Assembly (NCBI GenBank): GCA_030446715.1
Contig: JAUJMU010000001.1
Location: forward strand, 225,297 to 289,296
Origin: Cytophagales bacterium
Lineage (GTDB): Bacteria > Bacteroidota > Bacteroidia > Cytophagales > 172606-1
Reading direction: 5' to 3'
DNA length: 64,000 nucleotides
Shown here: positions 33,983 through 42,598 of the stretch, piece after piece
Layout of the letters: the number at the start of each line of letters is the position of its first letter
How positions within the stretch are numbered: the stretch's first letter is position 1
Program-made: the position numbers and the translations under genes
Notes under the pieces: generated by a model
Seen by the model: only the letters and a program-made list of their open reading frames with translations
Database searches by the model: none
Told to the model about the DNA's origin: nothing

Positions 33983-35591
33983 TTATTGCAAAAGAATATT
34001 TTTCATTCTCTCCCTAAACCACTCCGTCCGTACCAACCGGTCCTGCGGAACATTCAGTGGCTCAATCAGCTTCTTGTTGAACCGCGATTTCATGTCGTAG
34101 AAGCGGTAGAAGGTTTCGAAGTCATCGCTTTGCAGACTCTGGGTAATGGATAAGGTCTCCTTTTTTGGCATGTTGGCCTCTTTGAGTTCCTCGTAATTGT
34201 CCCGCGACTTCTGGATGTTAGGAATGATGTAGTCAATAAGCTGCTCGTTCTTTTGCCGCCGGATTTCGGCCGTGTACGCGTCCTTGTCGTACCCGGGCAG
34301 GTCCAGTTCGGCGAGGTTGTCGGGGTGGTACAGGTAGTTCTCGAAGGCGTAGTACCGCAGCACCCGGTAGTTGGGAAACCGGCTTTCGATGGTCGCAATC
34401 TCCCCGTCGGTGAGAAAGTCGGTCCCGCACGCCGTAGTAGCCCGGCTCCCGCTTGATCTTGATGAACACCGCGTTGCTGTTGTGGACGCCCACGAACAAC
34501 GTATCCTCAAACCCGAGCAGGTTGTAGTACTGGTCGTTGCGGTTTTCGCAGATAAATATTCGCTTGTCGCGGAACAGCTTCAGCAGCGTTTCCTGTGGCA
34601 CGGCGATTTCGTACACTTCCAGGCGGTTTTTGGGCTGCGGCAACAGCACCTGCGGCGCGTCGAAGTCCAGGTCGTCGAAGTCGATGATGGCGGCGTGTCC
34701 GGCGTCGTTGGCGTAGTCGATGAAGCCCAGGGAGTGGCTGGCCGTCCAGAACTGGCACCCGTCCGGAATCCAGTGTTCGGTAATCTCTTTGAGCAGGTTA
34801 TACTGGAGCCGCGTATTGAGGTGCAGGTCGATCTCATCGAAGAAGTAAACCGTATCTTGGTACAAGCCTCGACGGCTGAGCAGGTTGATGAGAATGTTGA
34901 ACACCTCTTTTTCGCCGCTGCTGAGCAGGTTGTAATGTATTTCGGCTTCGCCCTTGCGGAAAAGAATGTCTGCCACTTTACCTTCCAGTGGTGGGTTCAG
35001 TACGGTAAGCCGGAGCGTAGTAGCCTGATTGTCGCCGAAAATCCGCATGAACGCCTGGTTGATGGGGTTGACGAATCTTTCCTTAATGTCCGCGGTCTGG
35101 CTGTTGGTTCTGAACACTTCCCGCAGAATCTGTTCGGTGATTTTTTCAATGTCGTTTTCAAAACGTTCATCCCGGTCAATGAATCGGCGCGGGCGGTCAG
35201 AGTCACTTTCAAAATCTACAGGTACTTGGCCCAGCGCCGTTCGGGTTAAACTGGAAATCTGGCGAAGACTGCTTCGTCCATAGAAGAAATGATTACTTAC
35301 CTCCTCAGTGCTCGTTATCGAAGCAAGCCGGTGATATGTCTTGCCGTTAGATAATACGATGGACACTCTGAAGTCCGATGTACCAGATTTCGTAAGGTAT
35401 CCGTCGTCACCATTCCGACCATCTTTGCTAACAGTAGCTATTGCCTCAAACGCATCGAAAACCGAAGACTTTCCACTACCGTTGCTGCCGATAAGCAATA
35501 CCAGTTTAGGAGGCTGTGCCAGATTCCTTAAATCAATGTTTAGATGGGTGAATCTTTTAAAGTGGGCGAGTTGCAGGTAGGTGACGAACAT
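33983..35591 (-). pseudogene. AAA ATPase with DUF4435/TOPRIM-like end (OLD/PARIS type), one frameshift
   Basis: The start is ATG 35591 (MFVTYLQLAHFKRFTHLNID). An SMC/RecF-type ATPase follows: Walker A LIGSNGSGKSS, signature LLSSGEKEVFNILINLL, Walker B TVYFFDEIDLHL and a final His in TASHSLGF. The C-terminal part (IFICENRNDQYYN, then FLTDGEIATIESRF, YYAFENYLYHPDNL) looks like a DUF4435/TOPRIM segment. The frame breaks near 34418-34424. The combination resembles OLD nucleases and fused AriA-AriB of the PARIS anti-phage system, so a defence role is inferred. Intact length would be about 536 residues. Confidence 0.65.
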
Positions 35592-35680
35592 GACGGACGT
35601 TTTAGTGTCGGTTACGGACCGATTGGGTATTCTATACAATTACGTTTATCTCCAAGTTAAGGATAATCCCCCTCCAAAGA

Positions 35681-35708
35681 AAAAGGGCAGCCTCTCGACC
35701 ACCCTTTT
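35681..35708 (-). terminator. GNRA-loop hairpin after xylA
   Basis: On the minus strand GGGTGGTC-GAGA-GGCTGCCC makes an 8-bp stem (with G-U pairs) capped by GAGA and flanked by AAAA/TTTT, then a T-run. It lies about 30 bases after the xylA stop. Pairs differ from the hairpin at 31487-31513 in a compensating way. Confidence 0.75.
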
Positions 35709-35738
35709 CCCCAGGCAAAGCCAGGTTCTTCCCAGCTC

Positions 35739-37073
35739 TTACTTAATATACTGATTGATTACATTCTCGTATAGCTCCTGCTTGCCGCTGACCTGGCGGG
35801 GTTCGCCCTGGGCGGCTAGTTTGGCCAGTTCTTCCAGCGTCAGCTTGCCCTCTTCGAATAATTTTCCGTCGCCGGCGTCGTAGGAAGCGTAGCGGGCGGC
35901 CCGCATTTTCGGGTAAACGGATTTTTGGAGTACGTCAGCCGCCGTCATCAGGGCACGGGCAAAAACGTCCATGCCGCCGATGTGGGCAATGAACAAATCT
36001 TCCAGATCGGTGGAGTTGCGGCGCGTTTTGGCATCGAAGTTCACGCCGCCGTCCTTAAAGCCGCCCGCTTCCAGAATGATCAGCAAAGCTTCGGTCAGTT
36101 CGAGTACGTCGTTGGGGAACTGGTCGGTGTCCCAGCCGTTCTGGTAATCGCCGCGGTTGGCGTCAATGCTGCCCAGCATGCCGTTGTCGGCGGCAATGCG
36201 CAGCTCATGCCCGAAGCTGTGCCCGGCCAGCGTGGCGTGGTTGGTTTCAAGGTTCAGTTTGAAATCCTTGTCCAGCCCGTAATGGCGCAGGAAGCCGATT
36301 ACGGTGGCAGCATCGTAGTCGTACTGGTGCTTGGTAGGCTCCATCGGCTTGGGCTCAATGTAGAACGAGCCTTTGAAGCCCTGCCTGCGGCCGTAGTCAC
36401 GGGCCATCTGCAGGAAGCGGCCGAGGTGGTCGAGTTCACGCTTCATGTCAGTGTTGTGCAGGCTCATGTAGCCTTCCCGGCCGCCCCAGAACGTGTAGCC
36501 GGTGCCGCCAAGGGCAATGGTAGCATCAATGGCGTTTTTTACCTGCGTAGCCGCAAACGACACCACCTGAAAATCAGGATTGGTGGCCGCGCCGTTCATG
36601 TAGCGGGAATGCGAAAACAGATTCGCCGTGCCCCAGAGCAGTTTTACGCCTGATGCCTGTTGCTTTTCTTTGGCGTATTCCACCATCGTACGCAGGTTTT
36701 TCTCCAGATCACTGAAGACCGGCCCTTCGTCCACCACGTCCACGTCGTGGAAGCAGTAGAAGCCGGCACCCAGCTTGGTGATAAATTCAAAAGCGGCATC
36801 CATCTTGTCTTTGGCCCGGCCCACTATGTCGGACTTCTGGTCCCAGGGAAAGGCTTTGGTACCCGGGCCGAAAGGATCGTTGCCGGTGCCGCAGAAGGTG
36901 TGCCAGTAGGCCACGGCAAAGCGGAAGTGGTCGCGCATGGTTTTGCCGGCCACGACCTTGTCAGCGTCGTAAAATTTGAACGCCAGCGGGTTGTCGGATT
37001 CCCGTCCCTCGTATTTGATCTGCGGAATGCCGGGAAAAAATTCTTTGTCTCCGGTAATTACTTTAGTAGCCAT
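35739..37073 (-). CDS. xylA: Xylose isomerase
   Basis: This 444-residue enzyme converts D-xylose to D-xylulose. The start at 37073 ([20 protein letters not shown]) is chosen over the extension to 37118. Family landmarks: [12 protein letters not shown] (catalytic His region), [50 protein letters not shown] (metal ligands) and [16 protein letters not shown]. It lies 115 bases after xylB on the same strand, forming a xylBA unit that ends in a hairpin. Confidence 0.95.
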   Translation of the reverse strand: MATKVITGDKEFFPGIPQIKYEGRESDNPLAFKFYDADKVVAGKTMRDHFRFAVAYWHTFCGTGNDPFGPGTKAFPWDQKSDIVGRAKDKMDAAFEFITKLGAGFYCFHDVDVVDEGPVFSDLEKNLRTMVEYAKEKQQASGVKLLWGTANLFSHSRYMNGAATNPDFQVVSFAATQVKNAIDATIALGGTGYTFWGGREGYMSLHNTDMKRELDHLGRFLQMARDYGRRQGFKGSFYIEPKPMEPTKHQYDYDAATVIGFLRHYGLDKDFKLNLETNHATLAGHSFGHELRIAADNGMLGSIDANRGDYQNGWDTDQFPNDVLELTEALLIILEAGGFKDGGVNFDAKTRRNSTDLEDLFIAHIGGMDVFARALMTAADVLQKSVYPKMRAARYASYDAGDGKLFEEGKLTLEELAKLAAQGEPRQVSGKQELYENVINQYIK

Positions 37074-37188
37074 AAGTGTAATTGAAAATTGATAATTATT
37101 AGTACGATGATTTTGCAACGGGATCGGGTTACCGGAAAAGCCGCCTGCTCCGGCATCCTGTTCATCCTTTCATCCCGGAAATTCTGAT

Positions 37189-38670
37189 TCAGACATTCAA
37201 TTCCGCCAGCAGGCAGCGCAGCCACCGGACGTACGCCTCCTGATAGGCGTCGCGCAGGGATGTTTTCGGCTCAATCACCCGCGTGGTGCGCAGGCCGGTG
37301 AAAGCCTCAGCAGCGTTTTTGTAGATGGCGGCACCAATGCCCGCACCCCGGGCGGCTCCCTGGGCACCGTCGGTGTTGTACAGCTCTACGGCGGCACCAG
37401 TTGTACTGGCAAAGGCCTCGCCGAACAGCGGACTCAGGAACATGTTGGCGTCGCCGGCCCGGACCGTGCCCGCCCGGCAGCCAAGATTACTCATGATATC
37501 AAAGCCGTAGTTGAGAGCAAACACGATGCCTTCCTGCGCCGACCGGAACAGGTGCGCCTGCGTGTGCCGGTTGAAATCCAGTCCGTGCACCGATCCGCCG
37601 GGCTGCTTGTTTTCGAGTACCCGTTCGGCACCGTTGCCGAAGGGCAGCGTCAACAGTCCTTCCGATCCGACGGACACCTTAGCTGCCACCGCGTTCATCT
37701 GGTCATAGCCAAGGCTGCCGGCCACGTGGTGCTTCAGCCAGCTGTTCTGGATGCCCGTGCCGTTGACGCACAGCAGAATGCCGTACCGCGCCGCTTCCGC
37801 CTTGTGGTTGACGTGCAGGAAGGTATTCACCCGGGAGGCCCGGTCGTAGTCCTTCTGCGCCGTAATGCCGTACACCACGCCCGAAGTACCCGCCGTGGCG
37901 GCAATTTCGCCCGGTTGCAGCACGTTAAGCGAAAAGGCGTTGTTGGGTTGGTCGCCGGCGCGGTAGGCCACGGGAATGCCCGGCGTCAGGCCCAGTTCGG
38001 CAGCCACGGCGGCGGTTACGCCTCCCTGCGGCGCAAATGTGGGGCGGATCTCCGGCAGCAACTCCCGCCGGATGCCGTAGTGGTCGAGCAGCAGCCGGGC
38101 CGGGCTTTCCTCCGCAAAATCCCACAAAATGCCTTCCGATAAACCAGAGGCCGTGGTGCATACTTCGCCGGTGAGCCGGAGGGCAAGGTAATCGCCGGGC
38201 AGCATGATTTTATAAATTTTCTCGTACAGATCCGGCTCATTTTCCCGCACCCACCGCAGCTTGGAAGCCGTGAAGTTGCCGGGAGAGTTGAGCAGGTGCG
38301 TCAGGCAGGTTTCTTCGCCGATGGCCTGAAATGCCTTTTCGCCGATGCCCACGGCGCGGCTGTCGCACCAGATAATGGAAGGCCGCAATACGTTGTGGTT
38401 TTTGTCTACCACCACCAGACCGTGCATCTGGTAGGAGATGCCGATGGCCTTTACCCGCTTCAGGTCGGCTTTCTGCCCCAGCTGCGCGGTGGCGGCTTTG
38501 GCGTTTTCCCACCAGGTGCCGGGGTGCTGCTCGGCCCAGCCGGGCTGGTGGGCAATCATGCCCATTTCGGCGGCCGGGGCACTGGCCGCCGCTACCAGCC
38601 GACCGGTTCCGGCGTCCAGCAGGGATGCCTTTACGAAGGAACTGCCGATGTCGTAGCCTAATAAATACAT
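37189..38670 (-). CDS. xylB: Xylulokinase
   Basis: This 493-residue FGGY-family sugar kinase phosphorylates D-xylulose to xylulose-5-phosphate for the pentose phosphate pathway. Motifs: GYDIGSSFVKASLLDAGTG at the N-terminus, WCDSRAVGIGEKAF, AGTSGVVYG and a late GGCRAGT-like region LGCRAGTVRAGDANMFLSPL. The next gene downstream is xylA, so the two steps of xylose use are co-transcribed. Upstream (38671-38775) is a word-repeat spacer. Confidence 0.93.
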   Translation of the reverse strand: MYLLGYDIGSSFVKASLLDAGTGRLVAAASAPAAEMGMIAHQPGWAEQHPGTWWENAKAATAQLGQKADLKRVKAIGISYQMHGLVVVDKNHNVLRPSIIWCDSRAVGIGEKAFQAIGEETCLTHLLNSPGNFTASKLRWVRENEPDLYEKIYKIMLPGDYLALRLTGEVCTTASGLSEGILWDFAEESPARLLLDHYGIRRELLPEIRPTFAPQGGVTAAVAAELGLTPGIPVAYRAGDQPNNAFSLNVLQPGEIAATAGTSGVVYGITAQKDYDRASRVNTFLHVNHKAEAARYGILLCVNGTGIQNSWLKHHVAGSLGYDQMNAVAAKVSVGSEGLLTLPFGNGAERVLENKQPGGSVHGLDFNRHTQAHLFRSAQEGIVFALNYGFDIMSNLGCRAGTVRAGDANMFLSPLFGEAFASTTGAAVELYNTDGAQGAARGAGIGAAIYKNAAEAFTGLRTTRVIEPKTSLRDAYQEAYVRWLRCLLAELNV

Positions 38671-38689
38671 GGAAAAAGTAGTTAGCCGT

Positions 38690-38770
38690 AAGTGGTAAGT
38701 GACCAGTGGTTAGTGGTAAGTAAAAGTCTGTAAGTTATCGCATTCCACTGACCACTGACCACTCCCTAAG
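38690..38770. repeat. Spacer with inverted AGTGGTTAGTGGT words
   Basis: TAAGTGGTAAGTGACCAGTG and TTAGTGGTAAGTAAAAG are followed by the inverted CCACTGACCACTGACCACTC. This lies between xylB and the nuoD gene end. Confidence 0.6.
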
Positions 38771-38936
38771 GGGGTTCAAATTGCCCAATTATAGGCTAAA
38801 ATACAATTTCATCTACGGGTGGTTATAAAAGATAGGCCAAGGATAGGCGGGATGGCATCTGTCAGCCCTTTCAGCGCATTGATTGCATCCGGTGTGGTCA
38901 TTCAGAATCCAGAATTTAAAATTCAACATTTCCCTA

Positions 38937-40157
38937 TTACCGGTCAACTTCGCCCATGACCAGGTCCAGCGAACCGATGACCGCCACAAGATCGGCAATG
39001 AGGGCGCCGCGGGAGATTTCGCCAATGACCGAAAGGTTGTGAAACGAACAGGACCGGGCCTTGCAGCGGAAGGGAATATCACTTTTCCCTTCGGGATCGG
39101 TGCGGAAGAAGAAGCCCAGTTCGCCCTTGGTGCTCTCCGCCCGGATGTAGAAGTCCATCGGCTTCGGCCTTATTTTCTTCGGCACCAGTGCTTGCGGGTC
39201 GAACGCTGGGGTGCGTTTAAGGTCGCCCTCCAGCCGGTTGAGGCACTGCTCCACGATGCGCAGAGATTCGTGGCATTCGAGCACGCGCACGTTGTTGCGG
39301 TCCCAGCAGTCACCTATAGTGCCCATCTCACCGGTGCCGATGGGTATATTAAACTCCAGTTCCGGGTACACCGAGTAGCCGTCTACCTTTCGCAGGTCAA
39401 ACCGCAAGCCCGATCCGCGCAGCACCGGACCGGAGCAGCCGTAGTTGATGGCCAGCGGCATCGGCAGTACGCCCACGTTGGCGGTGCGCTGCACGAAAAT
39501 CTTGTTTTGGAGCACCAGTTGCTGCAACTCGGCCAGCTTTGGCCTCAGGTAGGCAGTCAGTTCGCGGCAGCGTTCCTCAAAGCCAACCGGCAGGTCGTAA
39601 AAGAGGCCGCCGATCCAGATATAATTGTAGAGCATCCGGGCGCCGCAGACCCATTCGAGCAGCCGCCCAATGTGCTCCCGGTCGCGCATCAGCCACAGAA
39701 ACGGCGTGTAGGCGCCAATGTCGAGGGCGTACGTGCCGATGGCAATAAAGTGCGACGCGATCCGGTTCAGTTCCGCCACCAGCACGCGGATGTACTCGAC
39801 CCGTTTCGGAATATCTTTATCAATGCCAAGCATCCGTTCCACCCCCATTGCCCAGGCGTGTTCGCAGTTCATGGCGCCGAGGTAATCGAGCCGGTCTACG
39901 TAGGGAATGGCCTGGTTGTACGGCACCGACTCGGCGTGTTTCTCAAAGCAGCGGTGCAGGTAGCCCACGTGCGGCACCACGTCCACAATCACCTCGCCGT
40001 CCGTAATCACCTCAAGCCGCAGTACGCCGTGCGTGGAAGGATGCTGCGGCCCCACGTTCAGAATCATTTCCTCCGTCCGCAGGCTTTCCGGATTGTATTT
40101 ATTCGGCTCCGAACGGGCAAAATGCGCCGGGTCGTACTGGTACTGGATTGTGGACAT
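38937..40157 (-). CDS. nuoD: NADH-quinone oxidoreductase subunit D
   Basis: This 406-residue protein is the 49-kDa subunit of complex I, forming part of the quinone site with NuoB. Landmarks: NVGPQHPSTHGVLRLEVITD, YLHRCFEKHAESVPYNQAIP, RLDYLGAMNCEHAWAMGVER, and a C-terminal LVAVIGSLDLVMGEVDR. The start at 40157 (MSTIQYQYDP) fits the family better than the open frame to 40178. NuoC (821-1321) is not next to it, so complex I genes are scattered. Confidence 0.95.
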   Translation of the reverse strand: MSTIQYQYDPAHFARSEPNKYNPESLRTEEMILNVGPQHPSTHGVLRLEVITDGEVIVDVVPHVGYLHRCFEKHAESVPYNQAIPYVDRLDYLGAMNCEHAWAMGVERMLGIDKDIPKRVEYIRVLVAELNRIASHFIAIGTYALDIGAYTPFLWLMRDREHIGRLLEWVCGARMLYNYIWIGGLFYDLPVGFEERCRELTAYLRPKLAELQQLVLQNKIFVQRTANVGVLPMPLAINYGCSGPVLRGSGLRFDLRKVDGYSVYPELEFNIPIGTGEMGTIGDCWDRNNVRVLECHESLRIVEQCLNRLEGDLKRTPAFDPQALVPKKIRPKPMDFYIRAESTKGELGFFFRTDPEGKSDIPFRCKARSCSFHNLSVIGEISRGALIADLVAVIGSLDLVMGEVDR

Positions 40158-40167
40158 GGGTAAAATA

Positions 40168-40201
40168 ACAAATTGCAAATTACAAATTGCAAATTACAAA
40201 T
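40168..40201. repeat. Tandem ACAAATTGCAAATT repeat
   Basis: Two exact 14-bp units (40168-40181 and 40182-40195) plus ACAAAT follow the nuoD start region. It is the simplest of the word-type spacers. Confidence 0.75.
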
Positions 40202-40269
40202 AGCCGACCCGAGATGAAGGTCGCTTATCGGGTATTCCGAATGCTGAGGATGCTTCCGGCAACCAACCA

Positions 40270-41274
40270 TCAGTTTTCAACCGCCAGCACGATTTTGCCG
40301 AACTGCGCCGCGTTGTCCATGTAACGCAGGGCGGCCTCCCCGTCAGCAAGTGGAAAGACTTTGTCTACCACCGGTACGATCCGTTTTTCCGCCACAAATT
40401 GCAGCATGGCTTCAAAGTCCGCTTCGGAGCCCATCGTGGTGGACAGGATGGAAAGTTGCTTCCAGAACACCTTGCCGGGCACGATACCGTTGATCAAGCC
40501 GGTAGTGCCGCCGTAGAAAACAATCCGCCCGCCCGGGGCGGCGAGGTCAATCAGTTTAATAAACCCTTCTCCCGCCGCGCTGTCGATAATTACGTCAAAG
40601 GACCCGGCCTGCGCCTTCAGCCCTTCGGTCCAGTCGGGTTGCCGGTAATTGGCGCTGCCCGATGCACCCATCTGCATGGCTTTGGCGATTTTCTCGTCCG
40701 AGCCGGAGGTAACGAATACCTGGGCACCCCGGGCAACCGCAAACTGCATCACCAGCTGAGCCACGCCGCCACCGGCTCCGGTGATCAGTACTTTTTCTCC
40801 CGGTTGAAGTCCGGCGCGGGTAAAAAGGGCCCGGTAACCGGTAAGGCCGCCCAATGGCAGGGCCGCGGCTTGTTCAAAACTGAGGTGGGCCGGCTTTGGA
40901 TGCACGTACGCAGCGGGCACTTTCACGTAGCCGGCAAAGGTGCCGTCGTCGGGCAGCCCCAGTATCCGGAACGTTTTGCGGTCATGCGTCCGCGGATTGT
41001 CGCCCCAGAACAAGCCGGGGTTGATGATCACTTCTTTTCCAATCAGGGTTGTATCCGCACCCATTCCGGCTTTGGTAACGATACCGGCTCCGTCCGAGCC
41101 GGGAATCACCGGAAACTTCAGCCCCGCATATTGTCCCTTCTGAATCCAGACGTCGCGGTGATTGAGGGCGGCAGCTTTCAATTGTACCAGCACTTCGCCG
41201 GTTCCGGGTTGCGGGTCAGGTACTTCCTTCAGCCGGATGGGTTGGTTTACGCCTTCCAGAACGAGTGCTTGCAT
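40270..41274 (-). CDS. Quinone-oxidoreductase-like MDR protein
   Basis: This 334-residue member of the medium-chain dehydrogenase/reductase superfamily has an NAD(P)-binding motif GAGGGVAQLVMQFAVARGAQ, a preceding GLTGYRALFTRAGLQPGEKV, and LNHRDVWIQKGQY-like GroES-fold start. Structural-zinc cysteines are not visible, which favours the zinc-free quinone-reductase branch. It is a monocistronic gene upstream of the nuoD region. Its substrate is unknown. Confidence 0.75.
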   Translation of the reverse strand: MQALVLEGVNQPIRLKEVPDPQPGTGEVLVQLKAAALNHRDVWIQKGQYAGLKFPVIPGSDGAGIVTKAGMGADTTLIGKEVIINPGLFWGDNPRTHDRKTFRILGLPDDGTFAGYVKVPAAYVHPKPAHLSFEQAAALPLGGLTGYRALFTRAGLQPGEKVLITGAGGGVAQLVMQFAVARGAQVFVTSGSDEKIAKAMQMGASGSANYRQPDWTEGLKAQAGSFDVIIDSAAGEGFIKLIDLAAPGGRIVFYGGTTGLINGIVPGKVFWKQLSILSTTMGSEADFEAMLQFVAEKRIVPVVDKVFPLADGEAALRYMDNAAQFGKIVLAVEN

Positions 41275-41795
41275 TGGGAATGAGGATGGTGAGCAGGGTG
41301 CAAAGGTGGAGATTTGGCGGGATATACCGGGGAAGACATTACTTTCGGGAACGGCACACTACACAAGTTTCAAAACTTTTGTGTCCTTTGCCTCACCACT
41401 CCCCGCTTTGGGCAAAGTCGGGCCGAACAATAGCGATACGTCTGCGACCGGAAAAATGAAGTATATGCAGTGACGGATTTGCGGCAACGAAGCCGGTAAT
41501 GTCCCCTACAAGGCCCGCCAAATGATGTCCGGGCTCCGGGAAACCTTCGGGTATTTTCAGTGTGCCACCGGATTCCTGGACGTTTCCGTACATTTACGGA
41601 AATGTTGGCTTGACTGACATTGCATCACAAGGAAGAGGCTCCCGGCACATCATGTATGGCATCGGGCTCAGGTTTCAGGCATCCGGACAAACAGCGTCTG
41701 GTGGTCTGATCTGCATTTCTCAGGAATCATCAGCTTTTCTTATTCCGGACAGTGACTAACTTCTGCCAGCAACCCTTAGATTTCAACTTTCAGTA
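41275..41795. other. Gene-free gap of about 520 bp
   Basis: No credible gene or strong hairpin is visible. Short open frames on both strands lack family resemblance. It may be decayed sequence or a long regulatory region. Confidence 0.4.
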
Positions 41796-42446
41796 ATGAG
41801 TACACAGGAGGAAAGGAAGCCTGATTTCTACTACGACGGTGACCGGGAAGATATGCTCAAATATGTTCCTGCCAATGCCAAAGTAATACTGGAGGTGGGT
41901 TGCGGTGAGGGGAATTTTGCGTTTGCCCTTAAAAGACGAAATAATGCTGAGGTCTGGGGTATGGAACTTGATCCGGTAAGCGGCCGGAAAGCCGGCGGGA
42001 AACTGGATAAAGTGCTGATCGGAGACGCCGGTCCGCTGGTGAAGGAACTGCCTGACCGTTATTTTGATGCTGTGGTTTTCAATGATGTGCTGGAGCACCT
42101 TGTTGATCCATACAGCCTGCTTGATTACGTAAAAATCAAGCTGAAGTCCGGGGGAGTAGTCGTGAGTTCAGTTCCCAACATCCGTTACTTCCGGGCATTG
42201 ATTGAAATCATATGGCACCAGCAGTGGCGTTACACCGATTACGGTACATTTGATCGGACTCATCTCCGCTTCTTTACACAAAAAAGCATAGCTGATATGT
42301 ACGGAGAGGCAGGCTACCGGGTGCTGCAGATGGAAGGAACGCGCCGCAGTAAGTCCATCCGGCCTGTTTTACTGAACATTCTGTTTTTCGGAAAATTGTC
42401 CGACAGCAAATACCTGCAGTTTGCTACCGTTGCTACACCTGCCTGA
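41796..42446 (+). CDS. SAM-dependent methyltransferase
   Basis: The 216-residue protein has class I motifs: ILEVGCGEGNFAFALKRRNN (SAM-binding, residues about 32-51), MELDPVSGRKAGG, FDAVVFNDVLEHLVDPYSLL, and KSGGVVVSSVPNIRYF. The C-terminal half (RTHLRFFTQKSIADMYGEAG) is of the MetW/UbiG-like family often seen with glycan synthesis genes. Its acceptor is unknown. The gene is isolated. Confidence 0.75.
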   Translation: MSTQEERKPDFYYDGDREDMLKYVPANAKVILEVGCGEGNFAFALKRRNNAEVWGMELDPVSGRKAGGKLDKVLIGDAGPLVKELPDRYFDAVVFNDVLEHLVDPYSLLDYVKIKLKSGGVVVSSVPNIRYFRALIEIIWHQQWRYTDYGTFDRTHLRFFTQKSIADMYGEAGYRVLQMEGTRRSKSIRPVLLNILFFGKLSDSKYLQFATVATPA

Positions 42447-42480
42447 AGCCACGGCCACGGGTTAGAATTGCATAACCAGT

Positions 42481-42499
42481 CCCGAAGATTTCCTTCGGG
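42481..42499. terminator. CCCGAAG hairpin after the methyltransferase
   Basis: Arms CCCGAAG (42481-42487) and CTTCGGG (42493-42499) flank 5 bases, about 35 bases after the stop. There is no T-run, so the role is uncertain. Confidence 0.4.
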
Positions 42500-42519
42500 T
42501 CCCGCCGGACGTATATGCC

Positions 42520-42558
42520 TGGAGGCGTGCCATGGTTCAAAACCGTGGCACGCCTCCA
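42520..42558. terminator. Long hairpin at the end of the methyltransferase and msbA genes
   Basis: TGGAGGCGTGCCA and TGGCACGCCTCCA (42520-42532, 42546-42558) pair, and the centre continues with GGTT/AACC around CAA. The result is an 18-bp stem with one wobble. It lies between convergent genes. Confidence 0.6.
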
Positions 42559-42598
42559 ATCGCGGTATGCCTGCTTCTACTCCCGCCGCTAACCAACT

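Noticed and set aside
35739-38670. Xylose transporter gene next to xylBA
   Set aside because: None is present; the gaps hold only repeats and a hairpin.
38883-40163. 426-codon plus-strand open frame over nuoD
   Set aside because: Shadow of nuoD, with no motif and a start in repetitive sequence.
40168-40201. Possible CRISPR repeats in the word-type spacers
   Set aside because: Units are short, directly adjacent or inverted, and lack unique spacers of constant length; no cas genes are present.
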